A stretch of DNA of 64,000 bases from Flavobacterium sp. N502536 (GCF_025947345.1 NZ_CP110011.1:2728001-2792000), one strand, 5' to 3'. Shown: positions 27,194 to 36,375, numbered from the stretch's first letter. A program made the numbers and translations. Notes: generated by a model from the letters alone, not told the origin.

Positions 27194-27742
27194 CTATTCC
27201 TCCATTGCAGTTTCAAACTCCATATGGTCAATGGTTTCTACGGCTGCCTGTGCAGGTTTAGATGCTTTTAGTCTATTGAATCTTTCCAATTGTTCTGATT
27301 CTCCCTCTTCACCACTGAAATAAGGGAAAACATCCATAATAGGAGATTCAGAAACTGCCGGGATAGAATACTCTCCCATCGTACTTTGCATTACATGCAG
27401 CGTGTTGTCGTAAGCTTCTCTTACATCATTTGCCTGAACCAGCATGTACATATTTGACTTTCTTTCCTTACCGCTTTCTTCATCATAAGCCAATAAGGAT
27501 ACTTTGGATTTAAACCAACGGTCTGTATTTTCAAAAGGGTGAATTTCGGCGTAATTGGCCACTTTTATATTGGTGATTTTAAATTCCTCACTAATATAAG
27601 CCGACATCTCTTCATTAATTCTTCTCTCAGCTTCTGTATAAGACAAAGCATCTACCAAATAAGGTTCTGTTAAAACCTTTTGTCCTCCGGTTTCATCTGT
27701 CTTTCTATATTTCACTTTGCATTCGTACCAAGTTGCGCTCAT
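27194..27742 (-). CDS. DUF4494 domain protein
   Basis: A 182-residue soluble protein matching the DUF4494 family as I recall it (TWYECKVKYRKTDETGGQK, LVDALSYTEAERRI, WFKSKVSLLAYDEESGKE). Members are small cytosolic Bacteroidota proteins of unknown function, sometimes phage-associated. The C-terminal 40 residues are charged and probably disordered. It is transcribed away from the S24 regulator's terminator-poor 3' end, 123 bp away, on the same strand. Confidence 0.8.
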   Translation of the reverse strand: MSATWYECKVKYRKTDETGGQKVLTEPYLVDALSYTEAERRINEEMSAYISEEFKITNIKVANYAEIHPFENTDRWFKSKVSLLAYDEESGKERKSNMYMLVQANDVREAYDNTLHVMQSTMGEYSIPAVSESPIMDVFPYFSGEEGESEQLERFNRLKASKPAQAAVETIDHMEFETAMEE

Positions 27743-27865
27743 CTTTGTTATTTTTTAAGGATGCCAAAGATAGATTTTACAGGAAAAAAAACTCGGAATT
27801 TACAAAATAGATATTCACAATTTCAACGCTATTTTGGTAAGATTTTGATTTTTAGCACTTAAGCT

Positions 27866-28582
27866 TTAGAAGGTGGAATTTATTCGAATCGTTGCTTTTA
27901 TCAAAGCTAATCCTTCAATATTTTTTAGAAGAACCTCTTTTGACTGATGCTGGCTGTTTTCACTTACCAATTCAACCCAATCGTCACCTTTGTCTGATTT
28001 CTGGATCCGCCTGAGCAGCAAAAATTCTTCAAGATCAGCTGTTATAATAGCGATCAGATACAATTCTCCCCAAATGATATGCTCGATGTTGCTGCTTACC
28101 TTTTTATAGATAACAAGGTCTCCGCTTTTTAAAAGAGGGTACATACTGTCGCCACTAACATAAATGGCTCCGTCGCATTTGGGTAAGTTTGGAACCGAAA
28201 CATAATCTATAGGTTTTTCGTTGGTTTCCTTAAATAAAGAAACGGCACCTGCAGCGGTTTCAACATCGAATACAGGTACAAATTGCTTTTTTATTGTTTT
28301 TGAGGTGGTGACTTCATAGACCGAAGCAGGTTCTTCAATCTCGCTCATTTTAATACCCCATTCATATTCAAAAAAAGCAGCATTTTCAAGCATATGACCT
28401 TTTCCTGTCAAAAGCCATTCCGGACTAATTTCAGGATAAATGCGAAGTATCTGCTCAATTTTTGATGCGCCAACATCTTTTACTTTATCTAAAAAACCAT
28501 TCGAAAGTCCCGTTTCAATATAAAATTTCCTTCGGTTAATTCCTTTATAATCAATTATTTGTAAGATTCTATTTATAATCAT
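27866..28582 (-). CDS. S24-family (LexA/CI-like) transcriptional regulator
   Basis: A 238-residue repressor. The N-terminal ~65 residues form a helix-turn-helix of phage-repressor type ending in PEISPEWLLTGKG. The C-terminal S24 peptidase fold has a cleavage-site-like Ala111-Gly112 and the nucleophile Ser146 in SGDSMYP. The position of the general base Lys reads LLLRRIQ, with Arg in place of Lys, so self-cleavage may be impaired. The ATG at 28582 is chosen because an upstream in-frame start would add a 27-residue Tyr/Lys-rich extension with no match to the family. Divergent from the HEPN-type gene. Confidence 0.85.
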   Translation of the reverse strand: MIINRILQIIDYKGINRRKFYIETGLSNGFLDKVKDVGASKIEQILRIYPEISPEWLLTGKGHMLENAAFFEYEWGIKMSEIEEPASVYEVTTSKTIKKQFVPVFDVETAAGAVSLFKETNEKPIDYVSVPNLPKCDGAIYVSGDSMYPLLKSGDLVIYKKVSSNIEHIIWGELYLIAIITADLEEFLLLRRIQKSDKGDDWVELVSENSQHQSKEVLLKNIEGLALIKATIRINSTF

Positions 28583-28826
28583 TGTGCTATTTTTTAGATT
28601 ATTAGATCTTTTTATGAATTTTTGTAGAATATAATCTATATATTTGTAGGTAAAAAGATACAAAAGTGTAATTTAAACAAACGTACGAAAAAAAACACGA
28701 AATATATTAATAAAGCGTAAGATCGTCAAAATTTCAGAAAGAAAGTAGCGTTGCTATTCCCAAGGATTCTTTAAGTTATGTGAGGATAGAAAAAGAGAGA
28801 TGAGGTTTAACATAAAAGAACAAAAT

Positions 28827-30536
28827 ATGAATTATACGCCAAAAATAGACCCGAATAACCCGCATAGTGACCGATTGGAAAAAGCGATTACAAACCTGCT
28901 TCCGTTTGTTGCGGTAGAAGCCGTTTATGTGTCGTACAATCGACGTAATAAAGTAATGGTAATCACTTTTATTATGAAAAAAGAGAGTAATCAGGACACA
29001 GAAGCTCTGAGTGTGGTACTCGATAAACTCATAAAGGTATATCCCGATTTTATTTTTAAATTTATTGATTCTGATTGTGCCAGTGTAGGTTTTAGAAAAG
29101 GAAAACCTTTCTTTATTCGGCATTGCACGCTAAAAGAACTGGTTTATTTTGAGCCGGGAGCTGAAGTCTTTTATCCTCAAAAAAATACCTCAAAAAAGCT
29201 GATAAGAAGAGCCAGAAAAAGATTTTACCTTGATCTGGAAGCAGCTGTTGTGTCCTTTAGAAATGTATCGGTTTACACCGGAAGCAGTAATAACATTCCA
29301 ATTGCCTTTGCCCTGTACCAAACCCTGAGGTATATTTACATTTGCGCCTCCGAATTTTTTACCCCTGTTTTTATTACTTCTACCTGTTTGTTTACCCATT
29401 ACGATTATAGCATCGGTTTTACGCCTGAATTAAAGAAAATACTCAATAAAGATGTTGAGACGGATAACGAGATACTTAAAATGCTTAATATGAGCTATTC
29501 CTGTGTGATGGAACATAGGGAGGCAGATGACATTAACCCGGAGTTGCTTGCAAAGGCAAAAGCAAAAGTGGAATTGTTACAAAAGGAGATTAATAAACTT
29601 TTTTTAGAGTATAAAATAGTATGCAGAGAGAAGATGCAGAAACTGAGTTATCAAAAATGTACTGCAAAACACATTTTCAGCGATAAAATTCCGTCGAATT
29701 ATTTTATTGATGATGCTTTGAAGAATATTGGAGCTGTAATAGCAGCGGCCTTTGAGGTAAGATGTATCTATTGTTTTGGTTATACGATAAATCATGATAA
29801 GGAGCAAGGGGCTAAGAATTATTCGGAAAAACTTCCCCGTTATCATTTTTATTTACTGATCGTGAGTCCGGAGCCCTTTGATGATGAAGTACGTTTGATG
29901 AAAGAGCTGATTCAGGAAAAATTTGAAAGCAAGTATAAAGTAACAATTCTTAGTCATTGCTCAGAATCGATTAGTAAGAAGAGACAGGATCAGAAATATT
30001 TTTTCGATCACATTTTTACAAATGGACTTCTGGTGTACAGCAATCCTTTTTATCTTTCTTATCCTAAAAAATGCATTGCAAAATGGGAGTCTCCTGTTAA
30101 CGAAAAATACCAGCTAAGCAGATTATCAAAGGCACAACAATTTTTTGATCAGGCGCAGCATTCTCTCAGTTATGATTCTGTTGGTATAAAAAAAGTACTT
30201 TTCAGAAAAGTAATCGAGCAAATTTGTGCAGGGCTTATCTATTTGCATTTAGGTTATCCTTCGGGTAAATTATCAATAGACAGCTTGTTCTCTTTATTAA
30301 AATACATTCAGGATATCGAACTTCCTTTTGATTGTAACAATGAAAAGGAAAAAACGCTTTTTCGATACCTTTCCGAGACAGCGGTAGTGCCTATAAGTGC
30401 AGCAAAACAGTATGTTAAGAACGAGTATGATAAACTTATTGAGTATAAGTGTATCTTATTTTTGAAGCATGCAAATGATCTGACAGAGAAAGCAGCCGAA
30501 AAATTAGATTATAGGAAGACTCGTTTTTTTAGTTAA
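28827..30536 (+). CDS. Putative tandem nucleotidyltransferase-HEPN domain protein
   Basis: A ~569-residue soluble protein. Its second half has a strand-rich nucleotidyltransferase-like segment (IYCFGYTINHDK, YHFYLLIVSPEP, KVTILSHCSESI) followed by a helical region from about residue 430 (KAQQFFDQAQHSLSYDS, VLFRKVIEQICAGLIYLHLGY, then SIDSLFSLLKYI). This strongly resembles Bacteroidota proteins carrying a C-terminal HEPN domain. The first half repeats the same order more weakly (YVSYNRRNKVMVITFIMKK, then RARKRFYLDLEAAVVSF and IAFALYQTLRYIYICASEFF). HEPN RNase motif RxxxxH is not evident. A start at 28800 is also possible. Function unknown; stress or defence-related roles are known for HEPN-MNT proteins. 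Confidence 0.6.
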   Translation: MNYTPKIDPNNPHSDRLEKAITNLLPFVAVEAVYVSYNRRNKVMVITFIMKKESNQDTEALSVVLDKLIKVYPDFIFKFIDSDCASVGFRKGKPFFIRHCTLKELVYFEPGAEVFYPQKNTSKKLIRRARKRFYLDLEAAVVSFRNVSVYTGSSNNIPIAFALYQTLRYIYICASEFFTPVFITSTCLFTHYDYSIGFTPELKKILNKDVETDNEILKMLNMSYSCVMEHREADDINPELLAKAKAKVELLQKEINKLFLEYKIVCREKMQKLSYQKCTAKHIFSDKIPSNYFIDDALKNIGAVIAAAFEVRCIYCFGYTINHDKEQGAKNYSEKLPRYHFYLLIVSPEPFDDEVRLMKELIQEKFESKYKVTILSHCSESISKKRQDQKYFFDHIFTNGLLVYSNPFYLSYPKKCIAKWESPVNEKYQLSRLSKAQQFFDQAQHSLSYDSVGIKKVLFRKVIEQICAGLIYLHLGYPSGKLSIDSLFSLLKYIQDIELPFDCNNEKEKTLFRYLSETAVVPISAAKQYVKNEYDKLIEYKCILFLKHANDLTEKAAEKLDYRKTRFFS

Positions 30537-30970
30537 TTGTCGGACTCTGTAAAGAGTTCTATTAAAAATTGCACAAAGGCTTTTGACTTGGTGCAATTTT
30601 TTCATTTTCTACGGATGCCTTTTTGTGAATATCTTCTGCTTTTTTACCTAATGAAGGTACAGAGGTTTGTTCTTTTAGAATGAAATAACCCTTAGAATTT
30701 GACTTAGATTATCCTGGCCTTATACTATCTTATCTGATGTTGTTTCTGTGGGACTTTTTTTATGAAAATAATTGAATTGAGGTTTTTTTATTTGTTTTAT
30801 TTGCGCCAAATTTTGCCTTTTTAGGATGGAATTTGAATTTTACTTATGAATCATTGCGCGTTTTTTGACCGCGTTACTTGCAAGGGTGATTTACTGTAAT
30901 TAATAGGCTGCACATTTATAGATCACAAACTACAGTCTTAAGCAATAATGCATAGTTGATCAGAATTGAA
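30537..30970. other. Spacer with terminator before the peptide operon
   Basis: A hairpin AAATTGCAC / GTGCAATTT (30566-30605 with T-run) terminates the HEPN-type gene. The remaining 360 bp is AT-rich with TTTTTTTATTTGTTTTA-type runs and holds the promoter of the downstream peptide gene; no clear TAnnTTTG is assigned. Confidence 0.5.
30566..30605 (+). terminator. Intrinsic terminator after HEPN-type gene
   Basis: A 9-bp stem AAATTGCAC / GTGCAATTT, then TTTTCATTTT. Confidence 0.8.
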
Positions 30971-31135
30971 ATGAAAAAATTTTTGTTTTTTGGGGCAATT
31001 GCCCTAATGTTAGGAGTAAGTGCATTTGCTGGTGAGGAGGGTAATGATGAATGCCCAAGTCATTGTGGAAATAATAACCAACTTTGTTGTAAAACTAAAG
31101 GAGGAAGTACTTATTACGGAGGTGTACTACATTAG
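30971..31135 (+). CDS. Small secreted Cys-rich peptide (54 residues)
   Basis: ATG to TAG encodes 54 residues. MKKFLFFGAIALMLGVSAFA is a clear Sec signal peptide with an AFA cleavage site. The predicted mature peptide is 34 residues with four cysteines (28, 32, 39, 40; pattern CxxxC-x6-CC) and a Gly/Tyr-rich tail GGSTYYGGVLH. It heads an operon with a beta-propeller-like protein, a MauE/DoxX redox membrane protein and an outer-membrane barrel. That setting resembles the NVEALA-type small exported peptides of Bacteroidota, though the NVEALA motif itself is absent. A strong hairpin follows it, suggesting the peptide is made in excess over the downstream genes. Confidence 0.75.
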   Translation: MKKFLFFGAIALMLGVSAFAGEEGNDECPSHCGNNNQLCCKTKGGSTYYGGVLH

Positions 31136-31145
31136 TATTTTATGC

Positions 31146-31170
31146 AGGCTGTCTTGTAACAAGACAGCCT
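31146..31170 (+). terminator. Perfect 11-bp hairpin after peptide gene
   Basis: AGGCTGTCTTG, loop TAA, CAAGACAGCCT. The following bases (ACATTATTAATA) lack a long T-run, so partial termination or mRNA stabilisation is more likely than full termination. Confidence 0.75.
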
Positions 31171-31204
31171 ACATTATTAATAATATAACATTAAGTATTA
31201 TCAT

Positions 31205-32203
31205 ATGAAGAAGATAGTTGTACTAGTATTACTTTGTTTGATCTCTATTGCATTAATTTTTGTTTTGCATACAATTTGTTTAAAACAAAATATAAATATT
31301 GGTACGTTTAAAAGGGATTTTATCAATGTAAATTTTAATAAAAGCAGTAAAATAGACTTGCCTTTTAATTGTAACAATATTATTGAAGTAAATGATAAGT
31401 ATATTGTTTTAAATGAAATAGGTTTAAATAAAATAATAAAAATTGACTTCAATACTAAAAAATATACATTACTAGATTTAAAGCACAGGGATCATAATTC
31501 AAATTTTGTTAATGATACATTGTATTCTTTCGATCCTTATTTGAAAATGGGATTTAGATATGATGTAAACTTAAGAAAAATTGATAGTATTGATTTTAAA
31601 TTCTCTTTTGATAGGGCAATTGCAATTGGACGTGGTGAAATTTTATTCAGGGCTTCCAATAAAGATTTCACTAAAGGAATATTTAAAAGTTACGATATCC
31701 AAAAGTCAAAAGGTAATGAGCTTTCAATTCGATTAAATGACAGTTCTGAAATCGACGGAGGGTTATCAAGTGATGGTTTTTTTGCTTTTCAAAAAAGCAA
31801 TTTGTTTTATATTCAATTTAATAAAGGACGATTCTATAAAGTTGATCTAAACTTACGACGTATCAAAAGTTTTAAGACGATAGATAAAATAGAAAGGGTT
31901 GGCGATATAAAAATCTCTAAGGACTCATCGTTTTACTTTTCTAAACCAGTCTTGAATATTAACCTGTTTTCATTAATTCATAAAGATAAGCTATTTGTGG
32001 TGTCGTTTGCTAAAGGAAAGGCAGATGCTTTGAGCAAGTTTTTAAAGTATAGAACAGTAGATGTTTATAGTGTTAATAGTGGTAAATATTGTAATAGCTT
32101 TTATTTGCCTAATAATGCAGATGAAAAAACGCGTGATATAAAAATGAGTAATAACAAATTGTATTTACTATTCAACTCCAAAATTATTATTTATGAACTA
32201 TAG
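31205..32203 (+). CDS. Membrane-anchored beta-propeller-like protein
   Basis: A 332-residue protein with an N-terminal hydrophobic anchor (residues 4-25, VVLVLLCLISIALIFVLHTI). The rest is a regular series of beta-strand pairs (KYIVLNEIGLNKIIKID, TLYSFDPYLKMGFRYD, SFYFSKPVLNINLFS), like the 6-bladed beta-propeller proteins found in small-peptide operons of Bacteroidota. No lipobox is seen. It begins 69 bp after the peptide gene and its last 11 bases overlap the MauE/DoxX gene, so they are translationally coupled. Family call is by pattern and context only. Confidence 0.55.
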   Translation: MKKIVVLVLLCLISIALIFVLHTICLKQNINIGTFKRDFINVNFNKSSKIDLPFNCNNIIEVNDKYIVLNEIGLNKIIKIDFNTKKYTLLDLKHRDHNSNFVNDTLYSFDPYLKMGFRYDVNLRKIDSIDFKFSFDRAIAIGRGEILFRASNKDFTKGIFKSYDIQKSKGNELSIRLNDSSEIDGGLSSDGFFAFQKSNLFYIQFNKGRFYKVDLNLRRIKSFKTIDKIERVGDIKISKDSSFYFSKPVLNINLFSLIHKDKLFVVSFAKGKADALSKFLKYRTVDVYSVNSGKYCNSFYLPNNADEKTRDIKMSNNKLYLLFNSKIIIYEL

Positions 32204-32597
32204 AAGAAAATATATGGAAGGAGTTTGTTATCTGATGGCAGTATTATTTTTTTATGCTGCTTTCTCAAAAATGGTTGAATTAGATGTTTTTTTTAAACAA
32301 TTAGGGAAATCACCATTAATTCCATTTAATATGCAAGAAAACGCTGGAGTTGGTGTTCTGGTTGTTGAATTTTTGGTTGTTTACTTTGTTTACAAAAGGA
32401 AATTTCAATTAGCATTAATAATATCTTTCTTTTTAATGGCATTTTTTTCTTTGTACATTGGTTACTTGATGTATTTCTCATATTATATTCCATGCAGCTG
32501 TGGAGGTATTCTTGGTACTATGTCATGGAGTGTACATTTGATTTTTAATATCATTTTAACAGTTGTCATTGCGATAGCATACATAATTTCCGAATGA
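32193..32597 (+). CDS. MauE/DoxX-family redox-associated membrane protein
   Basis: A 134-residue inner-membrane protein with four predicted helices (about 12-28, 52-68, 72-98, 113-133). Before the last helix is YYIPCSCGGILGTMSW, with Cys101 and Cys103 in the CSCGG motif typical of the flavobacterial MauE/DoxX group. The family is tied to disulfide chemistry in the periplasm. Beside a secreted four-cysteine peptide, a role in oxidising or reducing that peptide is attractive (inference). It overlaps the neighbours by 11 bp upstream and 4 bp downstream. Confidence 0.82.
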   Translation: MNYRRKYMEGVCYLMAVLFFYAAFSKMVELDVFFKQLGKSPLIPFNMQENAGVGVLVVEFLVVYFVYKRKFQLALIISFFLMAFFSLYIGYLMYFSYYIPCSCGGILGTMSWSVHLIFNIILTVVIAIAYIISE

Positions 32598-34543
32598 AAA
32601 AAATAATTACACTAACATTCATCATTACTTCATTTTTTGGTTTTTCTCAGGAAGTAGTTAAAAATGAGTTGATTGATTCTTCAAAAACAGAGACTCTCAA
32701 AGAGATAAAAATCATTCAGAATAAGAGAAAAGCTGGAGTTTATAAACTTCGCTTACCCAAAGAAATTTTAAAAAATGAGAGTATGGGTAAGACTTTGCGG
32801 AGAGTCGAGAACATTACCTTAGATAACAATAAAACTGTTTATTTTAAAGGGAAGAGAATCAAAAATTACATTTATAATGATAAAGTCATAACTCAGGAAG
32901 AATTTTTCAAACTATTGTCTGAGAACATTGTTTCTTTTCAGATTGTTGAGAATTATTTTAATTTATCAACTGGTGAGAATGAACTCGTTATAAAAGTAAT
33001 GGACAATAATGGTAATGTAGATAACATAAAAGGCTCTGTCGACGGAACGCTTGGTTTTTTGCAGGAATTTAACTTTCTAGGCTCGAGTGTATTTTATAAA
33101 AAGAATAAATTTTCAACAGTTCTGAATATTTCCGGTCTCAAAAATGTTTCGGATAACAGCTCGGAGGAAACGTATAATGGGAATACTTTAAATTATGCGA
33201 ACCACAGAGTTTTGTACCAGTCCAATTTCTCCATGCTTAATGTTTATGAAATCGATAAGTCAAGTAGTATTTCGTTGCGAAATAAGTACTCGGTAGTAGA
33301 TGAAAACAGAGTTAGTTTTTTTCCGGATTTATCAGAGGCAGCTTATTTTTTTCTGGTTCGCGATTATAACACCAATGTGAGGTACGAGAAGCGAACAGTA
33401 AATAATTTAGAGTATAAACTCAATTTAGACTATGTAAACAGCAATAATAAAATTGAAAACAGGTTTAATAAATCGAATCAAAAATTTACCGAATGGACAT
33501 TTAGTTCCTCTGTTTCAAAATCAATTAATAAATTATATGTTCAATCGGCATTAGTACTAACGTATCGCAATTATGTTTTTGATAATGTAACAGATAGAAG
33601 TGAGGTGAAGCAAAATATCGTAACTCCTTTTGTCAGTTTTAGTTACGACATCAACCCTAATAATTCATTGGTATTTGGAAACAGATTTCAGTTTTCTGAG
33701 GATAAAGTCAACAATGATGTCGTTTTTCATCATAATTTTTATCTGCCAAATTTTACTTATTTCTCGAAAATTGACTCCATATTAGATGTAGAATTCAATT
33801 ATAAGAGATACGTCGTCAGACCAAGTATCAGATCAATTTCGAACTTTACTTATCAGGATTTTAATAATAATTCAGTTGTAAATCCGTCTTATATAAAACC
33901 TGAAATCGACAATTCTTTTTCTCTCGATTTAGTGAAGAACATAAAGAAAGTCGATTTAACCTTAAATTTCGGTTATTTAAAATCATCCAATAATATTTCT
34001 GTTGTCAATACCCTAGATGCGTACAAAATGGTTTCTGAAAATGTAAATCTGGATTCCTATAATAGCCGCTCAGTAGGTACTTCTGTTTCCTTTAAATTTT
34101 ATAAAGAATCGAGGTTCAACTTAAATTATAGTTACACAAAGTTAAAAATGCAAAAGGCAAATGAAATTCATAAAGGAGTTGTGAATTATCTTGATTTATC
34201 TGTTAGCGGCAATATTGATAAAAGCACCATGTATTCGATTAACTCTTATTACATCGACAGGTTTTACGATTTTAATTTATATCGTTCGGTGAAACCGGAT
34301 CTTTCGTTAAGTGTATCACGTAATTTGCTTAAAGACAAACTAAATATTAGCCTGGAGTATAGAAATATATTGAATACTGATGCAAACAGAATGTTGCGAT
34401 TTAGAGATAGTGGCAATGAATATGTGTTAAACAATACCAACACATCTAATATGATCTTAATAAATGCATCCTATAATTTCGGAAAAACATTTAAAGTAAA
34501 TCGCAAATACATTCGGAATATTAGTTCGGATATGAAGTTGTAA
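32594..34543 (+). CDS. TonB-receptor-like outer-membrane barrel, peptide operon
   Basis: A 649-residue protein with signal peptide (ending FGFSQ) and a compact plug-like region (about 35-130: ETLKEIKIIQNKRKAG, GKTLRRVENITLDNNKTVYFKGKRIKNYI-like text, IVSFQIVENYFN). An all-beta barrel rich in N/S/Y follows, ending FGKTFKVNRKYIRN rather than the usual terminal aromatic. No N-terminal carboxypeptidase-like domain is present, unlike SusC proteins. It starts at ATGA overlapping the MauE/DoxX stop. It probably moves or binds the operon's peptide or a related ligand across the outer membrane. Confidence 0.75.
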   Translation: MKKIITLTFIITSFFGFSQEVVKNELIDSSKTETLKEIKIIQNKRKAGVYKLRLPKEILKNESMGKTLRRVENITLDNNKTVYFKGKRIKNYIYNDKVITQEEFFKLLSENIVSFQIVENYFNLSTGENELVIKVMDNNGNVDNIKGSVDGTLGFLQEFNFLGSSVFYKKNKFSTVLNISGLKNVSDNSSEETYNGNTLNYANHRVLYQSNFSMLNVYEIDKSSSISLRNKYSVVDENRVSFFPDLSEAAYFFLVRDYNTNVRYEKRTVNNLEYKLNLDYVNSNNKIENRFNKSNQKFTEWTFSSSVSKSINKLYVQSALVLTYRNYVFDNVTDRSEVKQNIVTPFVSFSYDINPNNSLVFGNRFQFSEDKVNNDVVFHHNFYLPNFTYFSKIDSILDVEFNYKRYVVRPSIRSISNFTYQDFNNNSVVNPSYIKPEIDNSFSLDLVKNIKKVDLTLNFGYLKSSNNISVVNTLDAYKMVSENVNLDSYNSRSVGTSVSFKFYKESRFNLNYSYTKLKMQKANEIHKGVVNYLDLSVSGNIDKSTMYSINSYYIDRFYDFNLYRSVKPDLSLSVSRNLLKDKLNISLEYRNILNTDANRMLRFRDSGNEYVLNNTNTSNMILINASYNFGKTFKVNRKYIRNISSDMKL

Positions 34544-34598
34544 ATTCAGGGACCATTCGATACCTTATGGAATTTTAGGACGAGACATTTATAACAAA

Positions 34599-34632
34599 AA
34601 AAGCTTCAGATTTCTCTGAAGCTTTGTCTTTA
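34599..34632. terminator. AAGCTTCAG-type bidirectional terminator
   Basis: Stem AAGCTTCAGA / TCTGAAGCTT with A-run before and TTTGTCTTT after. Nearly the same hairpin sits at 46469 and a related one at 55361. Confidence 0.88.
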
Positions 34633-34644
34633 TAAGAGGGCGTC

Positions 34645-35742
34645 TTAAAAATTTGTATTTACTTTTTTAGAACGGTCTGCAACATAGGAAATAAGCCAGG
34701 TTATTGGTCCTTCTTTTACAAAAAATATTTTTTTCTTCTCTAAATTTGGAATGCTTTCTACGCAGGCCGATAGTATGTTATTTGCCGAAATAAGGTATTT
34801 CTGATCGTATATGTTTAATACTCTTGCCGCTTCCTTGTTGGTTTTAGAAAGATTGTTAAACTTGTTGAAGTTATTCTTCAGGATCGCATCATAATCGATA
34901 ATATCTTCAAGTTTTATAGGCAGGAAATGATCTTTGGTGTCTTCATTATAATATAATGTGGTAAAGGCCCAAACAGCTCCACCGGACAAATAGATCTTTT
35001 CTTTTTTCAATAAAAGAGGATTTGCATCAAGCATTTCTTTGATCTTTTTACGTACCACCGGATTAAAATCAAAAGATTTTTCCTGATATACCGACATATC
35101 ACTCGCCTGACTTTGGTTTACAACCGTCTTTTTTACAGCATCAGTAAGAGACATAGTACCAAAATCAAGTTCCAAAGGAATAAACTCTAATTTGTTATCA
35201 GCAAGTTCATCAATGTAGCCACCTTTAGTACTTGCAGCACCAATATCAAGAAGCAGAGCATTAGCATAATCAACAGGAGGTATAGAACCTTTAACTAGTA
35301 TTTTAGCTTCCTCGTCAACATTAATAACATCAAGCTCTTTGTTGGTTAGGGTACTGATTTTGTTTTTTAAAGCATCAAGGTTGCGGGCAGATCCGAAAAC
35401 AGAAGAAGCTACTAAAAAGATATTTTCTTCTGGGATTTTAAATTGTGCTCTTATTTTTGTCAATTGAGTAAAAACGATAAGACCAGCTTTACTAATGTCT
35501 TCCTGAGTAAGTTCGCCATTTGTAGTGATGTGTTTGGCAAAACTCAAACCTTCATCATTTGAGTAGTAGGAAATTTTATAGTCCGCTTTTTTGATATTGT
35601 TTACGTCAAGGACTGTTACCTTTATTGTTCTGCGTCCGATTTCAATTCCGGCATAAAGATTTTTTTGAGCAAATGAACTTATGGAAAAGAATAAACTGAA
35701 AAGTATAAAAACTAGGATTTTGGGGGTGTTTTTTTTAAGCAT
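34645..35742 (-). CDS. Exported Ppx/GppA-like ASKHA-fold protein
   Basis: A 365-residue protein with a cleavable signal peptide (LVFILFSLFFSISSFAQ). The remainder follows the exopolyphosphatase/GppA pattern: YAGIEIGRRTIKVTVLDV (phosphate-1), INVDEEAKILVKGS (like the GEEEA motif), ANALLLDIGAASTKGGYID (phosphate-2) and IYLSGGAVWAF (adenosine/phosphate motif). Ppx/GppA enzymes hydrolyse polyphosphate or pppGpp in the cytoplasm, so export is unusual. Several canonical residues are changed (DIGGGS reads DIGAAS). Convergent with the peptide operon across a shared terminator. Confidence 0.72.
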   Translation of the reverse strand: MLKKNTPKILVFILFSLFFSISSFAQKNLYAGIEIGRRTIKVTVLDVNNIKKADYKISYYSNDEGLSFAKHITTNGELTQEDISKAGLIVFTQLTKIRAQFKIPEENIFLVASSVFGSARNLDALKNKISTLTNKELDVINVDEEAKILVKGSIPPVDYANALLLDIGAASTKGGYIDELADNKLEFIPLELDFGTMSLTDAVKKTVVNQSQASDMSVYQEKSFDFNPVVRKKIKEMLDANPLLLKKEKIYLSGGAVWAFTTLYYNEDTKDHFLPIKLEDIIDYDAILKNNFNKFNNLSKTNKEAARVLNIYDQKYLISANNILSACVESIPNLEKKKIFFVKEGPITWLISYVADRSKKVNTNF

Positions 35743-36375
35743 TGTATTTAATTATGTTATAATAATTTATTGATAAAGATTGTAAGTTGTTGTTGTTTAG
35801 AAATTATAAGGTTAAGTAAAAAAATAACGGTTTTTTAAAGTAAATAATTTAAAACCGTAGAAATGAGTTCTTAAAAGTGATTCAGTTTTTTGTTGTGATA
35901 ATTTTAAAAAGCAAAAAAGGCTTTATAATTGTTAATGTATAAATGACTAGATTAAAGAGTAATTGCCCATCAGGACTGATAAAAAACGACTAAATATTCA
36001 GGGCGCAAATTTATAAAAACAATTACGAATACAAACCCGGTTATTAAGAAAACATATTATTTAATTGTTAAGGAAATCCCGTAAAGTAATTGACAGACAA
36101 TTCCGTATTTTTTGAGTATTGAAAAAGAATACTAACAGGAAATGATCTGATAACAGGAGTCTCTGATATTTATGAGATCTCTTAAATTTGTCTTGTTTTC
36201 AGCATAGTCTGCAGTTTCAATGAAGGGTAAGTATTGTGATATTGCGTTGTATTCTTCCTGAGGTTTTCGTTTTTTATAGTAGTTTTGTTTTTAGAAGTGG
36301 CACAACGTCAGAGACATTTGCGTCGTATTCAGTAGAACAATCGGGGGAGTGAGGTTTAATAAAAAAAATAAGGAG
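35743..36375. other. Spacer between two genes, no gene seen
   Basis: An AT-rich 630-bp region holding promoters for the minus-strand Ppx-like gene and the plus-strand methyltransferase gene. The last ~30 bp (GTGAGGTTTAATAAA then the ATG) resemble the leader of the gene at 28827. No ORF with recognisable features. Confidence 0.5.

Noticed and set aside
31020..31208. 62-residue ORF overlapping the small peptide gene
   Set aside because: It is out of frame with the signal-peptide ORF at 30971, runs through the 11-bp hairpin and lacks an export signal.
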